Of a stretch of 64,000 nt of DNA, positions 25,314 through 33,649 are shown piece after piece; the first letter of the stretch is position 1, and each line of letters starts with the position of its first letter. Below the pieces are notes generated by a model, which saw only the letters and a list, made by a program, of their open reading frames with translations, was not told the origin of the DNA and did no database searches. The position numbers and the translations under genes were made by a program. Source of the DNA: Lachnospiraceae bacterium (GTDB taxonomy: Bacteria > Bacillota > Clostridia > Lachnospirales > Lachnospiraceae); contig JAFQBM010000030.1 in NCBI GenBank assembly GCA_017399685.1, positions 24,508-88,507 of the forward strand, given 5' to 3'.

Positions 25314-25341
25314 TTGGGGGCAAAATACTTTTTGCCCCCAA
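25314..25341. terminator. Strong hairpin between acetyltransferase and kinase genes
   Basis: TTGGGGGCAAAA (25314-25325) and TTTTGCCCCCAA (25330-25341) form a perfect 12-bp stem. It follows the acetyltransferase stop on the minus strand. The T run lies inside the stem, so termination is likely but not certain. Confidence 0.65.
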
Positions 25342-25395
25342 CATTGCCTTATATGGAATGAATTAAGTTTTAACCAGTTCTTCCATATGATTATT

Positions 25396-25926
25396 TTATT
25401 TCTTATCATTCAGCTTGGAATAAATAAATGTGTCTTTCCATATTGGCCGATTCTCATTATCCTTCCAAAAATACACGTTTTCTTTCAGATACGCTTCTCT
25501 GACAAATCCCAGCTTTTCTAACAAGCCCCATGAATTCTGATTATCAGGATCGCATTCTGCATAAATCCTATGTATGCCTCTGCCAAAGGCTTCCTCTATT
25601 AGTTTTTCGCAACTTTCTTTCCCATAGCCTTGTTTCCAATAAGTTTCATTGAATACAAAACCTATCTCCAGGGAATCAAATTCTCTCTTACCCAGATATA
25701 CATTACCAATCATTTTATGATTTGACTTCAATTCAACTGCTATCATTTCATCCGTTGAAATTCTCCATTTCAAATTATCTTTTACTTCCTCTAAACTCAT
25801 AGGTTTATATGGCTCAAACTCTACAACCTTTGGATTCGATAAATATTCAAATAAATCCGTCAAATCACTTTCTGTATATCTTCTTAAAATTAATCTTTCT
25901 GTTTCTGCTAATATTCTATTTTCCAT
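25396..25926 (-). CDS. GNAT acetyltransferase (RimJ/RimL type)
   Basis: 176 residues from ATG 25926 (MENRILAETERLILRRYTES). GNAT hallmarks: ETERLILRRY at the start, the strand KMIGNVYLG, EIGFVFNETYWKQGYGKES (acetyl-CoA loop Q-G-Y-G-K), and DPDNQNSWGLLEKLGFV. Proteins of this type acetylate N-termini of proteins or small amines; the target is unknown. Other starts at 25950 (GGAG 5 bp upstream) and 25944 are possible. A promoter with a palindrome filling its spacer lies at 26042-26070. Confidence 0.85.
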   Translation of the reverse strand: MENRILAETERLILRRYTESDLTDLFEYLSNPKVVEFEPYKPMSLEEVKDNLKWRISTDEMIAVELKSNHKMIGNVYLGKREFDSLEIGFVFNETYWKQGYGKESCEKLIEEAFGRGIHRIYAECDPDNQNSWGLLEKLGFVREAYLKENVYFWKDNENRPIWKDTFIYSKLNDKK

Positions 25927-26041
25927 AAAATTTTCTTCCTCCATACACATTAATTCTCCTGCTGCTGCCCTGCTAATCATTGTATTTTTCCAATTCCTAT
26001 TCCTGCTACTAACTCACCACTGCAATACTAACACAATTTAT

Positions 26042-26070
26042 ATTTTAACTAATACAATTAGTTTTGTCAA
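26042..26070 (-). promoter_or_regulatory. Promoter with a 17-bp palindrome as its spacer
   Basis: On the minus strand TTGACA (26070-26065) and TAAAAT (26047-26042) are 17 bp apart, and the spacer is exactly the palindrome AACTAAT-ACA-ATTAGTT. It faces the acetyltransferase gene. A bound repressor of TetR or MarR type would block polymerase; no such gene is adjacent. Confidence 0.7.
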
Positions 26071-26095
26071 GATAAAATCATCGCATTATATAAAA

Positions 26096-26134
26096 ATAAC
26101 CATGCCACAGATACTTTTTCTACGACATGGTTAT
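26096..26134 (-). terminator. Terminator of the AIM24 operon
   Basis: ATAACCATG (26096-26104) pairs with CATGGTTAT (26126-26134); on the minus strand TTTTTATA follows. Confidence 0.8.
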
Positions 26135-26222
26135 GATAAATATTTCTTATGTAAAACTGCGATATCAATACAAAGTCCGATTCTTAAAACATTTCTTTGA
26201 ACCTCTATTTTTACTCATATCA

Positions 26223-27110
26223 TTAACTAAATAAATCTAATACATCCGTAACGGTACCCAATACCTTTCCTGCCTTTTCGAGCGTTCCGTTAGAACTGGT
26301 CTTGCTCTGACTTTGACTTGTATTACTGCTGGATGCTACCGGATTCGCATAATCGGAAGCGGTTGGTGCTAGCAAAATTTTTCCGGTTCCACGGTAAACA
26401 TTTACAAAACCTTCTCCGGATACAGCAGAACCAACCAGACTCTTTCCTGACTTTTCTACGGTAAACTGTAACGAACCAGACCAGGCAACTGCCATGTTCC
26501 CGTCGATTTTCATTACATCATTGTCTAATATAACCTCGATTAATTCTTCATAAGGAACCTTACTTTCCAATGCAGCAATTCCGTTACCGGATAAGGATAG
26601 ATTAAACAATCCTTCTCCACCTAATACTGCAGAAGAAATATTTCTTCTAGCTACTGTTTTTTGTAATAAAGTTCCATCACAAGCTAAAAATAAACCATCA
26701 TCCAAAACAATGGTACCCCACTTTGACACATCCACTAAAATGATATGACGATAGGTAGGTTCTAACATCATTTGACCTTTTCCTCTATAAATAGGCTTCA
26801 CTGCACTTTCGTTCGTTACTGCAGAACTTACCATTTTTCCAAGGAAATCTCCAACTCCCTTTACATTAGAATCTGTGGTAACATTTCCACTCATCCACTG
26901 CATGGCTCCTTTTTGAACAATGTAGCTGCTTTTCTCATCCAAGTCCAACAATAACTGTCTTTTTCTTACATTCATCTTAGAAGCAAAAAATTCATTTACT
27001 GCCGTATAAGCTGAAACACTTAAATCCTTTTCATGTTCTAATACATGAAAATTACCCATAGAGGCAATTTCTTTTAAATTAGCATTATTTAAAATAGTAC
27101 TATTTACCAT
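26223..27110 (-). CDS. AIM24-family protein (longer paralog)
   Basis: 295 residues of the AIM24/DUF124 fold, a beta-rich protein: KRQLLLDLDEKSSYIVQKGA, then GGEGLFNLSLSGNG, and near the end TVEKSGKSLVGSAVSGEGFV followed by VYRGTGKILLAPT. The last 40 residues are Ser/Thr/Gln-rich plus a short helix (LGTVTDVLDLF) that the neighbour lacks. Function in bacteria is unsettled. It is about two-thirds identical by eye to the gene 13 bp upstream, so the pair arose by tandem duplication. Confidence 0.85.
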   Translation of the reverse strand: MVNSTILNNANLKEIASMGNFHVLEHEKDLSVSAYTAVNEFFASKMNVRKRQLLLDLDEKSSYIVQKGAMQWMSGNVTTDSNVKGVGDFLGKMVSSAVTNESAVKPIYRGKGQMMLEPTYRHIILVDVSKWGTIVLDDGLFLACDGTLLQKTVARRNISSAVLGGEGLFNLSLSGNGIAALESKVPYEELIEVILDNDVMKIDGNMAVAWSGSLQFTVEKSGKSLVGSAVSGEGFVNVYRGTGKILLAPTASDYANPVASSSNTSQSQSKTSSNGTLEKAGKVLGTVTDVLDLFS

Positions 27111-27123
27111 ATTCTTCTTCCCC

Positions 27124-27879
27124 CTATGCTGTTGGTGCCATTAAAATTTTTCCGGTTCCACGATATACATTCACAAAGCCTTCGCCGGATGCTGCAGAGC
27201 CAATCAGACTCTTACCTGATTTTTCTACAGTAAACTGTAACGAACCAGACCAGGCAATCGCCATATTTCCATCGATTTTCACTACATCATTTTCCAGATT
27301 AAATACCACTAATTCTTCTTTTGGTACAGGACTTTCTAACACTGCAATTCCATTTCCGATTAAGGATAGATTAAATAATCCTTCTCCGCCTAATACACCG
27401 GATGAAAAGCTGGTTCTGGCTACTACCTTCTGTTGAAGGGTTTCTTCGCAAGCTAAGAATAGTCCATCATCCAAAACTACTGACCCCCATTCAGATACGT
27501 CCAGTAAAATAATATGCTTATAGGTAGGTTCCAACATCATAATTCCGTTACCACGATAAATCGGTTTTACCGCTGTTTCTTTCGTTACTGCGGAACTTAC
27601 CATCTTTCCAAGAAAATTACCTACACCCTTCACTCCTGTGTCCATCTCCACATTACCAAGCATCCATTGCATGGCACCTGCCTGTGTCACACAACCACCT
27701 TTTTGTAATTCCACTAAAACCTGACGTTTTCTGACATTCATCTCGGAAGCAAAATATGCATTCACCGCACTGGCTGGGGTTACACTTAAATCCTTTTCAT
27801 GCTCAAATACACGGAATGGTCCTTTCTGTTCCGTCACCTTCATATTCGGGTTATTTAAAAAATTGTTTAGTTGAAACAT
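27124..27879 (-). CDS. AIM24-family protein (shorter paralog)
   Basis: 251 residues. Same fold and motifs as the gene downstream (KRQVLVELQKGGCVTQAGA, LGGEGLFNLSLIGNGIA, TVEKSGKSLIGSAASGEGFV), ending right after ILMAPTA. No signal peptide or helix. First gene of a two-gene operon; GGGAGAGG lies before ATG 27879. The upstream 200 bp show no recognised regulatory site. Confidence 0.85.
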   Translation of the reverse strand: MFQLNNFLNNPNMKVTEQKGPFRVFEHEKDLSVTPASAVNAYFASEMNVRKRQVLVELQKGGCVTQAGAMQWMLGNVEMDTGVKGVGNFLGKMVSSAVTKETAVKPIYRGNGIMMLEPTYKHIILLDVSEWGSVVLDDGLFLACEETLQQKVVARTSFSSGVLGGEGLFNLSLIGNGIAVLESPVPKEELVVFNLENDVVKIDGNMAIAWSGSLQFTVEKSGKSLIGSAASGEGFVNVYRGTGKILMAPTA

Positions 27880-28091
27880 TCGTTTTCCTCTCCCTTTTTT
27901 TATATTTTTAGTTATTATCCTTCGTACATAACTGCTTTAAACAGATTGGAATGTACACACATTTTGCTATACATATTCTGCAAAATAACTAAGTTCAGTT
28001 TATCACGAATTCTTCCATAAAACAACAAAAAATTCATGCAAAATAATAAATCAAAAACAAATATTAAATTTCAAAAAAGACATTTTAACTA

Positions 28092-28120
28092 TTGAAATAT
28101 ATCAAGATATGTGTTAGTAT
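28092..28120 (+). promoter_or_regulatory. Promoter of the small toxin mRNA
   Basis: TTGAAA (28092-28097) and TAGTAT (28115-28120) are 17 bp apart. The inferred start near 28127 places the inverted-repeat arm GGAAAGTACCCA at the very 5' end of the RNA. Confidence 0.7.
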
Positions 28121-28128
28121 TTCCATAC

Positions 28129-28414
28129 GGAAAGTACCCATGACAGGACGGTTACCTCCCAAGCTGAAACTGGTTCGCCAGAATACATAGAAGGGAGGTG
28201 CGTAATTATGACTGATTATGAAATCATTATGATTTTCATTGGCATATTAGGTTTACTAATATCCTTCGGAAGTTTATTAATTATGCTAATCTCCTTTCTC
28301 GATAAGAGAAATAAGGGAAAATAAAAATGCCAATCCTGTCCGACCACAGGATTGGCAAGGCTCGTAAGAGCTAAAGCAACCTTGGGAGTATCCACTTCGG
28401 ATTGGGTACTTTCC
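28129..28414. repeat. Inverted repeat enclosing the toxin gene
   Basis: GGAAAGTACCCA (28129-28140) and TGGGTACTTTCC (28403-28414) are exact complements, and CTCCCAAG (28156-28163) pairs with CTTGGGAG (28381-28388). In the toxin mRNA the 5' and 3' ends could pair over 250 nt, as in known type I toxin mRNAs kept untranslatable by end pairing. Confidence 0.8.
28208..28324 (+). CDS. Small hydrophobic toxin (putative holin-like, type I TA)
   Basis: 38 residues: an acidic start MTDYE, one membrane helix (roughly 6-31, with IGILGLLISFGSLLIMLISF) and a basic end DKRNKGK. This matches the small holin-like toxins of Firmicutes (the Hol_Tox/TxpA type). A strong AGGGAGGTG lies 7 bp before ATG 28208. The peptide would insert in the cell membrane. 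It has its own promoter, lies between mRNA ends that can pair, and is overlapped at its stop codon by a convergent RNA, all typical of type I toxin-antitoxin loci. Too short for standard gene finders. Confidence 0.75.
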   Translation: MTDYEIIMIFIGILGLLISFGSLLIMLISFLDKRNKGK

Positions 28415-28421
28415 CTTTTCT
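28322..28421 (-). ncRNA. Candidate antisense antitoxin RNA
   Basis: A minus-strand promoter (28456-28428) would start an RNA near 28421. It runs through the complement of the toxin mRNA 3' part and ends at a perfect 11-bp hairpin GCCAATCCTGT / ACAGGATTGGC (28329-28339 / 28346-28356), followed on that strand by ATTTTTATTTT. The RNA would be about 100 nt and overlap the last bases of the toxin gene. Its own 5' end carries GGGAAAGTACCC, the complement of the mRNA 3' arm. No transcript was measured. Confidence 0.7.
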
Positions 28422-28427
28422 AACTGC

Positions 28428-28456
28428 ATTTTAACATAACACATATGTGAAGTCAA
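28428..28456 (-). promoter_or_regulatory. Promoter of the antisense RNA
   Basis: On the minus strand TTGACT (28456-28451) and TAAAAT (28433-28428) are 17 bp apart. It points against the toxin gene; the next gene on this strand ends at 28466, too close for any other role. Confidence 0.75.
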
Positions 28457-28465
28457 TAAATAAAA

Positions 28466-29563
28466 TCAATCTTCTTTCCATTCCTTTGCATATTCTATAA
28501 GGTCAACACCCTTTTTCTCACAATCTTCTATAATTTGAACACCGATGTCACAATTCTTATCCCCGTTCTTTTTAAAGAAACGATAAATCGGAATATCAAC
28601 TGCTGCTAGGATTAGCCCCAAAATAAAACCTTCAAAAATATTATTATTTATCATTTCCAAAACAGCTGGAACTACGATAATTGCAACATAGAAAAAAAGA
28701 AAAATAATATTTAACTTCTTTGTCTGTTTTTCTTCTTTTCTAATTTTCGCTGCAAATTCCGGAAACATCATTCCCTTTTTTCTTTGTAATCTTGCATATC
28801 GTTTTGCCATACCATTGACCATAATTTTATATGTGGAATCATCGCTTACTTCTTCGTTAAATAATTTCATCTGTCTTTTTTCATCTTTTCTATGTTTCGC
28901 GGCCTCTTTCGATTCTTTTCGTATGGTTCCAAATTTCACATATCTCCAGATAGAGCGAACCATAAGGTAAATAGCAACATACCCGCCAGATATTAAAATC
29001 AAAATCTTGTTGGAAACTTCCACCCGAAATAAATCAGATACTTGAACACTTAAAATAACTCCAACTACAAAACCCAAAATTATGATAAAATCAAAAAGTA
29101 ATGGCTTTATTTTTTTACTTTTAAATATAAACTTCTTTAATACATATTTACTTATAAATGCAAGCCCAAAGCCTAATAAAATACCCGCAAGATAAGGAGA
29201 AATATTTTCTTTCCTTTCAAGTACCAAGTCCATGTCATCAAAAGGAAACAGCCATATCATCGTACAAATAATTACTACCTTCATAATGCCATATATTGCT
29301 TTAGGAATACTAATATACCATTTTTCCTTTTCTTCTTCCTGTTTAAAATAATCCTGACAAAATTCTTCTATATCATTTCCAACGATTTTCTCAATTGGTT
29401 TTTCCTCATGCTGTGCCTGCATTAATAAATCATACAGATTCATCATTTTCTCATCTCGTTCTTCTATTTCACCTCCTGCTATAGTATCGTACATATCCGC
29501 TTTTTCAAAAACCATACGGTAATCACCTTTTAGCTTATTCGCCATTGAAATTGTATCTAACAT
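28466..29563 (-). CDS. Membrane protein paired with PadR (DUF1048/DUF1129-like)
   Basis: 365 residues. The first 90 are soluble and acidic. Two to four helices then follow (YGIMKVVIICTMIWLFPF, LAGILLGFGLAFISKYVL, LLFDFIIILGFVVGVILSV, ILILISGGYVAIYLMV), a basic linker, and two more near the end (LNIIFLFFYVAIIVVPAVL, FEGFILGLILAAVDIPIY). It starts inside the end of the padR gene (ATG 29563). Membrane proteins of this kind often travel with PadR regulators. Exact family uncertain; role unknown. Confidence 0.65.
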   Translation of the reverse strand: MLDTISMANKLKGDYRMVFEKADMYDTIAGGEIEERDEKMMNLYDLLMQAQHEEKPIEKIVGNDIEEFCQDYFKQEEEKEKWYISIPKAIYGIMKVVIICTMIWLFPFDDMDLVLERKENISPYLAGILLGFGLAFISKYVLKKFIFKSKKIKPLLFDFIIILGFVVGVILSVQVSDLFRVEVSNKILILISGGYVAIYLMVRSIWRYVKFGTIRKESKEAAKHRKDEKRQMKLFNEEVSDDSTYKIMVNGMAKRYARLQRKKGMMFPEFAAKIRKEEKQTKKLNIIFLFFYVAIIVVPAVLEMINNNIFEGFILGLILAAVDIPIYRFFKKNGDKNCDIGVQIIEDCEKKGVDLIEYAKEWKED

Positions 29564-29895
29564 AAATCTCCCTCATTTCTTTCTAACAAAATCTGATTCG
29601 CATTATGAATTACTTTTTGATAAACTTGTTTAAAGTTCTCTAAATAATTTTTTCCTTCCTCTGTAATAGAATAATATTTCCGGATAGGTCCCAGTGGAGA
29701 CTTTGCTTTTCTACAGGAAATATATCCATTCTTATTAAGACGGGTAAGAACCGGATATAAAGTTCCTTCCCCAAGATTCTCAAATCCACTGTTTTCTAAC
29801 GAAGACAATATTTCGTAACCATACGTCTCCTCTTTTTGTATAATCGAAAGCACACACCCTTCCAATATCCCCTTCATTAACTGTGTATCATCCAT
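29557..29895 (-). CDS. PadR-family transcriptional regulator
   Basis: 112 residues from ATG 29895 (MDDTQLMKGILEGCVLSIIQ) behind GGAGG. The PadR HTH and wing are clear: TYGYEILSSLENSG, LGEGTLYPVLTRLNKNGYIS, PIRKYYSITEEGKNYL. Two copies of CTACTTT-N7-CAAGTAG lie in its promoter and are its likely operators. Confidence 0.92.
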   Translation of the reverse strand: MDDTQLMKGILEGCVLSIIQKEETYGYEILSSLENSGFENLGEGTLYPVLTRLNKNGYISCRKAKSPLGPIRKYYSITEEGKNYLENFKQVYQKVIHNANQILLERNEGDLC

Positions 29896-29998
29896 ATAAA
29901 CCTCCATTTCCCCACATATACTTAAACCTTTCATGATGTTTCAAACGAACCTGCCAATCCTTCGGAGCCTAAAGAATTTTTAAACTCATCCAACATCT

Positions 29999-30022
29999 GT
30001 TCAGATAAAAATTTATCTGAAC
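29999..30022. repeat. Perfect 11-bp palindrome in the padR leader
   Basis: GTTCAGATAAA (29999-30009) and TTTATCTGAAC (30012-30022) pair with a 2-nt centre. It lies in the leader between the promoter and padR. It could be an attenuator or protein site; no T run follows. Confidence 0.55.
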
Positions 30023-30024
30023 AA

Positions 30025-30097
30025 CTACTTTGTTTTACCAAGTAGTGTAACAATAAAATAACATAGCTACTTTGTATTGTCAAGTAGCTATGTTATT
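30025..30097 (-). promoter_or_regulatory. padR promoter with two operator copies
   Basis: On the minus strand TTGACA (within 30076-30083) and TATTTT follow with 17 bp spacing. The motif CTACTTT-N7-CAAGTAG occurs twice: 30025-30045 and 30067-30087. The upstream copy overlaps the -35 box and is extended to 16-bp arms (30057-30072 / 30082-30097). Two spaced sites fit cooperative PadR autorepression. Confidence 0.75.
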
Positions 30098-30099
30098 TT

Positions 30100-30165
30100 T
30101 CTCTTTTATTCTTTTATTATTTTATTCTTTTATTCTATTATTCTTTTATTCTTCTATTCTTAATT
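30100..30165. repeat. Low-complexity TTATTCTTTT tract
   Basis: The plus strand repeats variants of ATTCTTTTATT for about 60 bp with no G. It lies directly past the vWA gene stop. No coding or hairpin potential seen. Confidence 0.6.
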
Positions 30166-31339
30166 ATTTCTTATTAAACCCATCCATACTTTTCCGGTTT
30201 AAAGCAAGTTCTAATAATTCCGGTAATTTTTCCGGCGGACAGGCAAAGCAGGGAATATCAAAACCGGCTATTCTCTCTGCCATCTGGGCATCGTAAAATG
30301 GTTTTCCCTGATCCGAAATGGCCAGTAGAACAATGATATTAACTCCCGACTCTTTTAATTCAGCCAGTCGTCTTAGTAATCCATTCCGGTTTCCACCCTC
30401 ATACAAATCTGTAATTAAAAACATTGTAGTTTTATTTGGCTCCACAATAAGGTCTGTACAATACTTCACAGATTTTTCTATATCGGTACCTCCTCCTAAC
30501 TGAATTCCGTATAATAAATCCACCGGGTCGGAAGATACATCCGTCATATCATGAATTTCTGTATCAAATGCCACAATATGAGTTTTTAAGGCATTCATAC
30601 TGGCAAGAATACATCCCATCACAGAAGAATAAATCACAGATTCTCCCATGGAACCACTTTGATCAATGTCCAGAATTACAGTCCGGTTCGAAGACCGGGA
30701 CAACCTCTCATAAAAATAAAATTTTTCCGGAAGTAGCACATTCCGTTCAATGTTATAGTTTTTTAAATTCCTGCGGATGGTCATTTTATAATCTAAGGCT
30801 GCTGCGGAAGGAATGGGCGAATGCTCCCTCCGGTTCATGGCAGCTGTCACTGCTCTCTTTACATCATCTGCAATATGTTTATTGATTTCTTCCACTATCT
30901 TTCGGATATATTCTCTTACATTATCCTTGGCACGCTGTGGAACCTGATCTTTTAACATTAAAATCAGGGAACCTGTATTAATATCAGGCTCTAACTGGTC
31001 TAACATTTCCGGCTCGAAAAACAACTGCTTCATTCCTTTTCGCTCTATGGCATCATTCTGAATGATAGTAATCTCCATAGGTTCAAAAAGAGAACGCAGG
31101 TCTCCAAGCCAACGGGTAATCTGTGGATTGGACATCCCTCTTCCTCCCGTTCTTCCATTGGCGGAATCACCACCCTCAGCTTTATCATTTCCATAAATCG
31201 CCGCCAAAGCAGAATCCATCAGTAATTCTTCCTCTGTAAGTGAAAGCGGCTCCCGACTCAAATCTTCCAGTCTTTCATTGGCATCCTCACCCAGAATCAA
31301 CCTCCAGCGTTTTAAATTTTCCATCGTTTTCTTTTCCAT
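30164..31339 (-). CDS. von Willebrand factor A domain protein (YehP-like)
   Basis: 391 residues. The C-terminal half is a vWA domain with an intact MIDAS metal site: DIDQSGSMGES (D-x-S-x-S, near 223), the Thr in GGGTDIEKS, and the Asp in FLITDLYEGG. The N-terminal half is charged and helical (KRWRLILGEDANERLE). Last gene of a five-gene operon with SWIM, HEAT-like, MoxR AAA+ and DUF5682 proteins. vWA proteins act as adaptors for MoxR ATPases, and this set matches yehP in E. coli by architecture. Function of the system is unknown. Confidence 0.87.
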   Translation of the reverse strand: MEKKTMENLKRWRLILGEDANERLEDLSREPLSLTEEELLMDSALAAIYGNDKAEGGDSANGRTGGRGMSNPQITRWLGDLRSLFEPMEITIIQNDAIERKGMKQLFFEPEMLDQLEPDINTGSLILMLKDQVPQRAKDNVREYIRKIVEEINKHIADDVKRAVTAAMNRREHSPIPSAAALDYKMTIRRNLKNYNIERNVLLPEKFYFYERLSRSSNRTVILDIDQSGSMGESVIYSSVMGCILASMNALKTHIVAFDTEIHDMTDVSSDPVDLLYGIQLGGGTDIEKSVKYCTDLIVEPNKTTMFLITDLYEGGNRNGLLRRLAELKESGVNIIVLLAISDQGKPFYDAQMAERIAGFDIPCFACPPEKLPELLELALNRKSMDGFNKK

Positions 31340-31364
31340 ATTCTCACCAATTTAACCTTTTTCG

Positions 31365-33647
31365 TTAAATATCACCAAAATCGAAATCGTCTAATTCGTC
31401 CAAGGTTTCCTGTTCTACCTTCGTAACAGGTGCCACGATATATTCTGAAGCACTTTCTTTAGAAATTCCAAGAATTTCGCCAATATTTTCTGCAATATCT
31501 GCCTTTTCTGAAGGTGTGAATACCGAAAACGTCCTTCGAAGACAAACCAAAGCAGGCTTAAATTCCTCTTCATCCAGCTCAGAAACATATTCAAATAGTC
31601 TTTCCCATAAACTAAGCCTGCTGATAAGGGAACGTCTGTTTTTCATGGACAATCCTTCGAACCACCCTGCACCATCTGCCGCAGCAGTTCCCTTTGACAA
31701 TCTTCTGCTGATAAGTTCTGTTAATATTTCGTTGGTAAATCTTCCTCTTTCCGTCAAAACTGCTGCTGCATAGCCGGAAATTCTCATATTCACATCATCC
31801 CGGTCTGCCAATTGATTAAGAACCAAAATCCACTGTTCTTCCTTTAAAAATTCATGAGACAAACATGCTGCATTTACCTTTTCCATGGCACGAATGATTT
31901 CATCTGAGGCGGCTTTATCACAAACCGCTTCATTTCCAAGTTCCAGACAAAACCTTAAAAATAAAGTTTCCATTAAAGGTACTAAAGGCTCTGTATCCAG
32001 TCTTCTAAGACTTCCAAAACGCATAATAAAAGAAAGGGTTCCTATGGTGTCTCCAATATCTACTACTCCGCTGCATTCTGTCGCCATATTCTGTACTGCT
32101 GTAACTGCGGTTTGAACTACATTGGATATTCCACATAAAAATGCGGAAGCTAAAATATCTGCGGTCTGACTCAAGGTTTGCGCATTACTTAACTGCATGG
32201 TTAATTCCATTTGTGCTGCCTGCAATACCGTATCTCCCTTTAATGACGCCTCTACAATCTCAATTTCTACTTCCGGATTCCATTGCAAAGCCCATAATTC
32301 TGCCCAGGTCGCATTATCCTGCTTTCTTTCAAGTCGCTTGCAAAAATGAATCCCCAGTACATAAAGTCTATGCAAAAAGAAGGAACGATTTAAATCCAAA
32401 AATGCCGCTTTGTCCGATTGTACTCTTAAATTTTCCCTTAAATCCAGTTCCACTTCTTCCATGACAGGAGAATAATATTTGTCCAGTTTTAGTTCCTTTA
32501 ACTGTCGTTTAAAATCCTCCTGAACCGAAGTACATACTGTACCTTCCGGTAAATGTCCTATTTTTACTCCGATTTCTGTAGCAGCACATCCAAGGGAGAT
32601 TTCTCCAAAGCTTCCATGTCCCATACAGGTAACTGCTGCATCCCGCAAATCTGCCAAGGAAGGTCTTATTCCATTCCGAAGACTTGCTAATACCTTCGAT
32701 AACCGTAGTGCTTCAATGACTTCCGCCGAAGAAGTTCCATAACCTTTTTCCCTTTGAAATTTAGCTAAAGAAGTCAGGTACTCTGCGGCAGAATCCTCTT
32801 CCCTTCCTTTTAGTTTATTCTTCCATAAAATCTCACAATACGCTGGAGCCTTATTTCCGGCACCATATCCCGAATGGGAGGATAAACGATAATAAGAATA
32901 TGGCATTAACGTCGCTTTAGAAGACAATTCCGGTAAATTTTTCAGTAACTTCTCATCCTCTTTTGAATCGCTTTTTCCCATCAATCCCTTAGTGTGAAAG
33001 GCTCCGGTAATCACAGATATTTTTTCCGGAACAATTCCTTCCCTCTCAGCTTCTGAAATTACTTTTCGCATATAGGCTTCTCGCAATTCATTGTAGGCAC
33101 TATAATTTGAAAATTCTCTTAGGTTTCCCCCATATTCAAGGGTAGCCGCCATAAAATCCTCGTAACTCTCATTATGCTCAAAGGTATATTCCCAAAAGCT
33201 GTCAATATCCATGCCGATATGTTTTTCCAGTTCTGTATAAACGTTAAAATCCTCTGCCTCTTTCTCTACTACATCGTCGTTCTCTTCTTTCTCCCCATTC
33301 TCCTTTTCCTGTGCTTTTGCTCTTTCCGCTTCCAAGGCAAGAGTCACCTTTCCCGGTAAATCACAAAATCGTACCGGTACTTTATTCCTGTTGGCCCAAA
33401 GCATCGCCTGATATTCCGGTGAGAACCCTGCAAAAGGCCAAAGTACGGATTTAATGGGAGGTTCCTCTGTATAAGCCAGAATTGCCACTGGAGGCACCAC
33501 CTCGCTACTGCAAAGAGGTTCGATGAAATGGCTTAAATCCGAAGGACCTTCAATGAGAACCAGTTCAGGAGAAGTCCGCTCCAGAAATTCCTGCACATAA
33601 TAAGCACAGGCAGGGGATAAATGTCTGATTCCAAAAAAATTCGCCAA
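31365..33647 (-). CDS. DUF5682 protein (YehM-like)
   Basis: 760 residues, no membrane segment. The N-terminal part (FFGIRHLSPACAYYVQEFLE, LVLIEGPSD, PPVAILAYTEE, PVRFCDLPG, and ITGAFHTKGL near 210) looks like a hydrolase-type fold with conserved His and Glu, as in ChaN/TraB-type proteins; the remainder is helical. It starts at TTG 33647 with AAGGAG 11 bp upstream, directly after the AAA+ gene stop. Proteins of this family accompany MoxR and vWA genes (yehM in E. coli, from memory). Catalysis has not been shown, to my knowledge. Confidence 0.82.
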   Translation of the reverse strand: MANFFGIRHLSPACAYYVQEFLERTSPELVLIEGPSDLSHFIEPLCSSEVVPPVAILAYTEEPPIKSVLWPFAGFSPEYQAMLWANRNKVPVRFCDLPGKVTLALEAERAKAQEKENGEKEENDDVVEKEAEDFNVYTELEKHIGMDIDSFWEYTFEHNESYEDFMAATLEYGGNLREFSNYSAYNELREAYMRKVISEAEREGIVPEKISVITGAFHTKGLMGKSDSKEDEKLLKNLPELSSKATLMPYSYYRLSSHSGYGAGNKAPAYCEILWKNKLKGREEDSAAEYLTSLAKFQREKGYGTSSAEVIEALRLSKVLASLRNGIRPSLADLRDAAVTCMGHGSFGEISLGCAATEIGVKIGHLPEGTVCTSVQEDFKRQLKELKLDKYYSPVMEEVELDLRENLRVQSDKAAFLDLNRSFFLHRLYVLGIHFCKRLERKQDNATWAELWALQWNPEVEIEIVEASLKGDTVLQAAQMELTMQLSNAQTLSQTADILASAFLCGISNVVQTAVTAVQNMATECSGVVDIGDTIGTLSFIMRFGSLRRLDTEPLVPLMETLFLRFCLELGNEAVCDKAASDEIIRAMEKVNAACLSHEFLKEEQWILVLNQLADRDDVNMRISGYAAAVLTERGRFTNEILTELISRRLSKGTAAADGAGWFEGLSMKNRRSLISRLSLWERLFEYVSELDEEEFKPALVCLRRTFSVFTPSEKADIAENIGEILGISKESASEYIVAPVTKVEQETLDELDDFDFGDI

Positions 33648-33649
33648 TA

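Noticed and set aside
28129..28420. Riboswitch or T-box leader of a following gene
   Set aside because: No downstream plus-strand gene exists beyond the small ORF, no T-box or known riboswitch core is visible, and the paired promoters and terminator fit a toxin-antitoxin locus better.
30100..30165. TTATTCTTTT tract as a phase-variable promoter element
   Set aside because: The units are imperfect and the tract lies past the vWA gene stop, not between promoter boxes of the padR gene.
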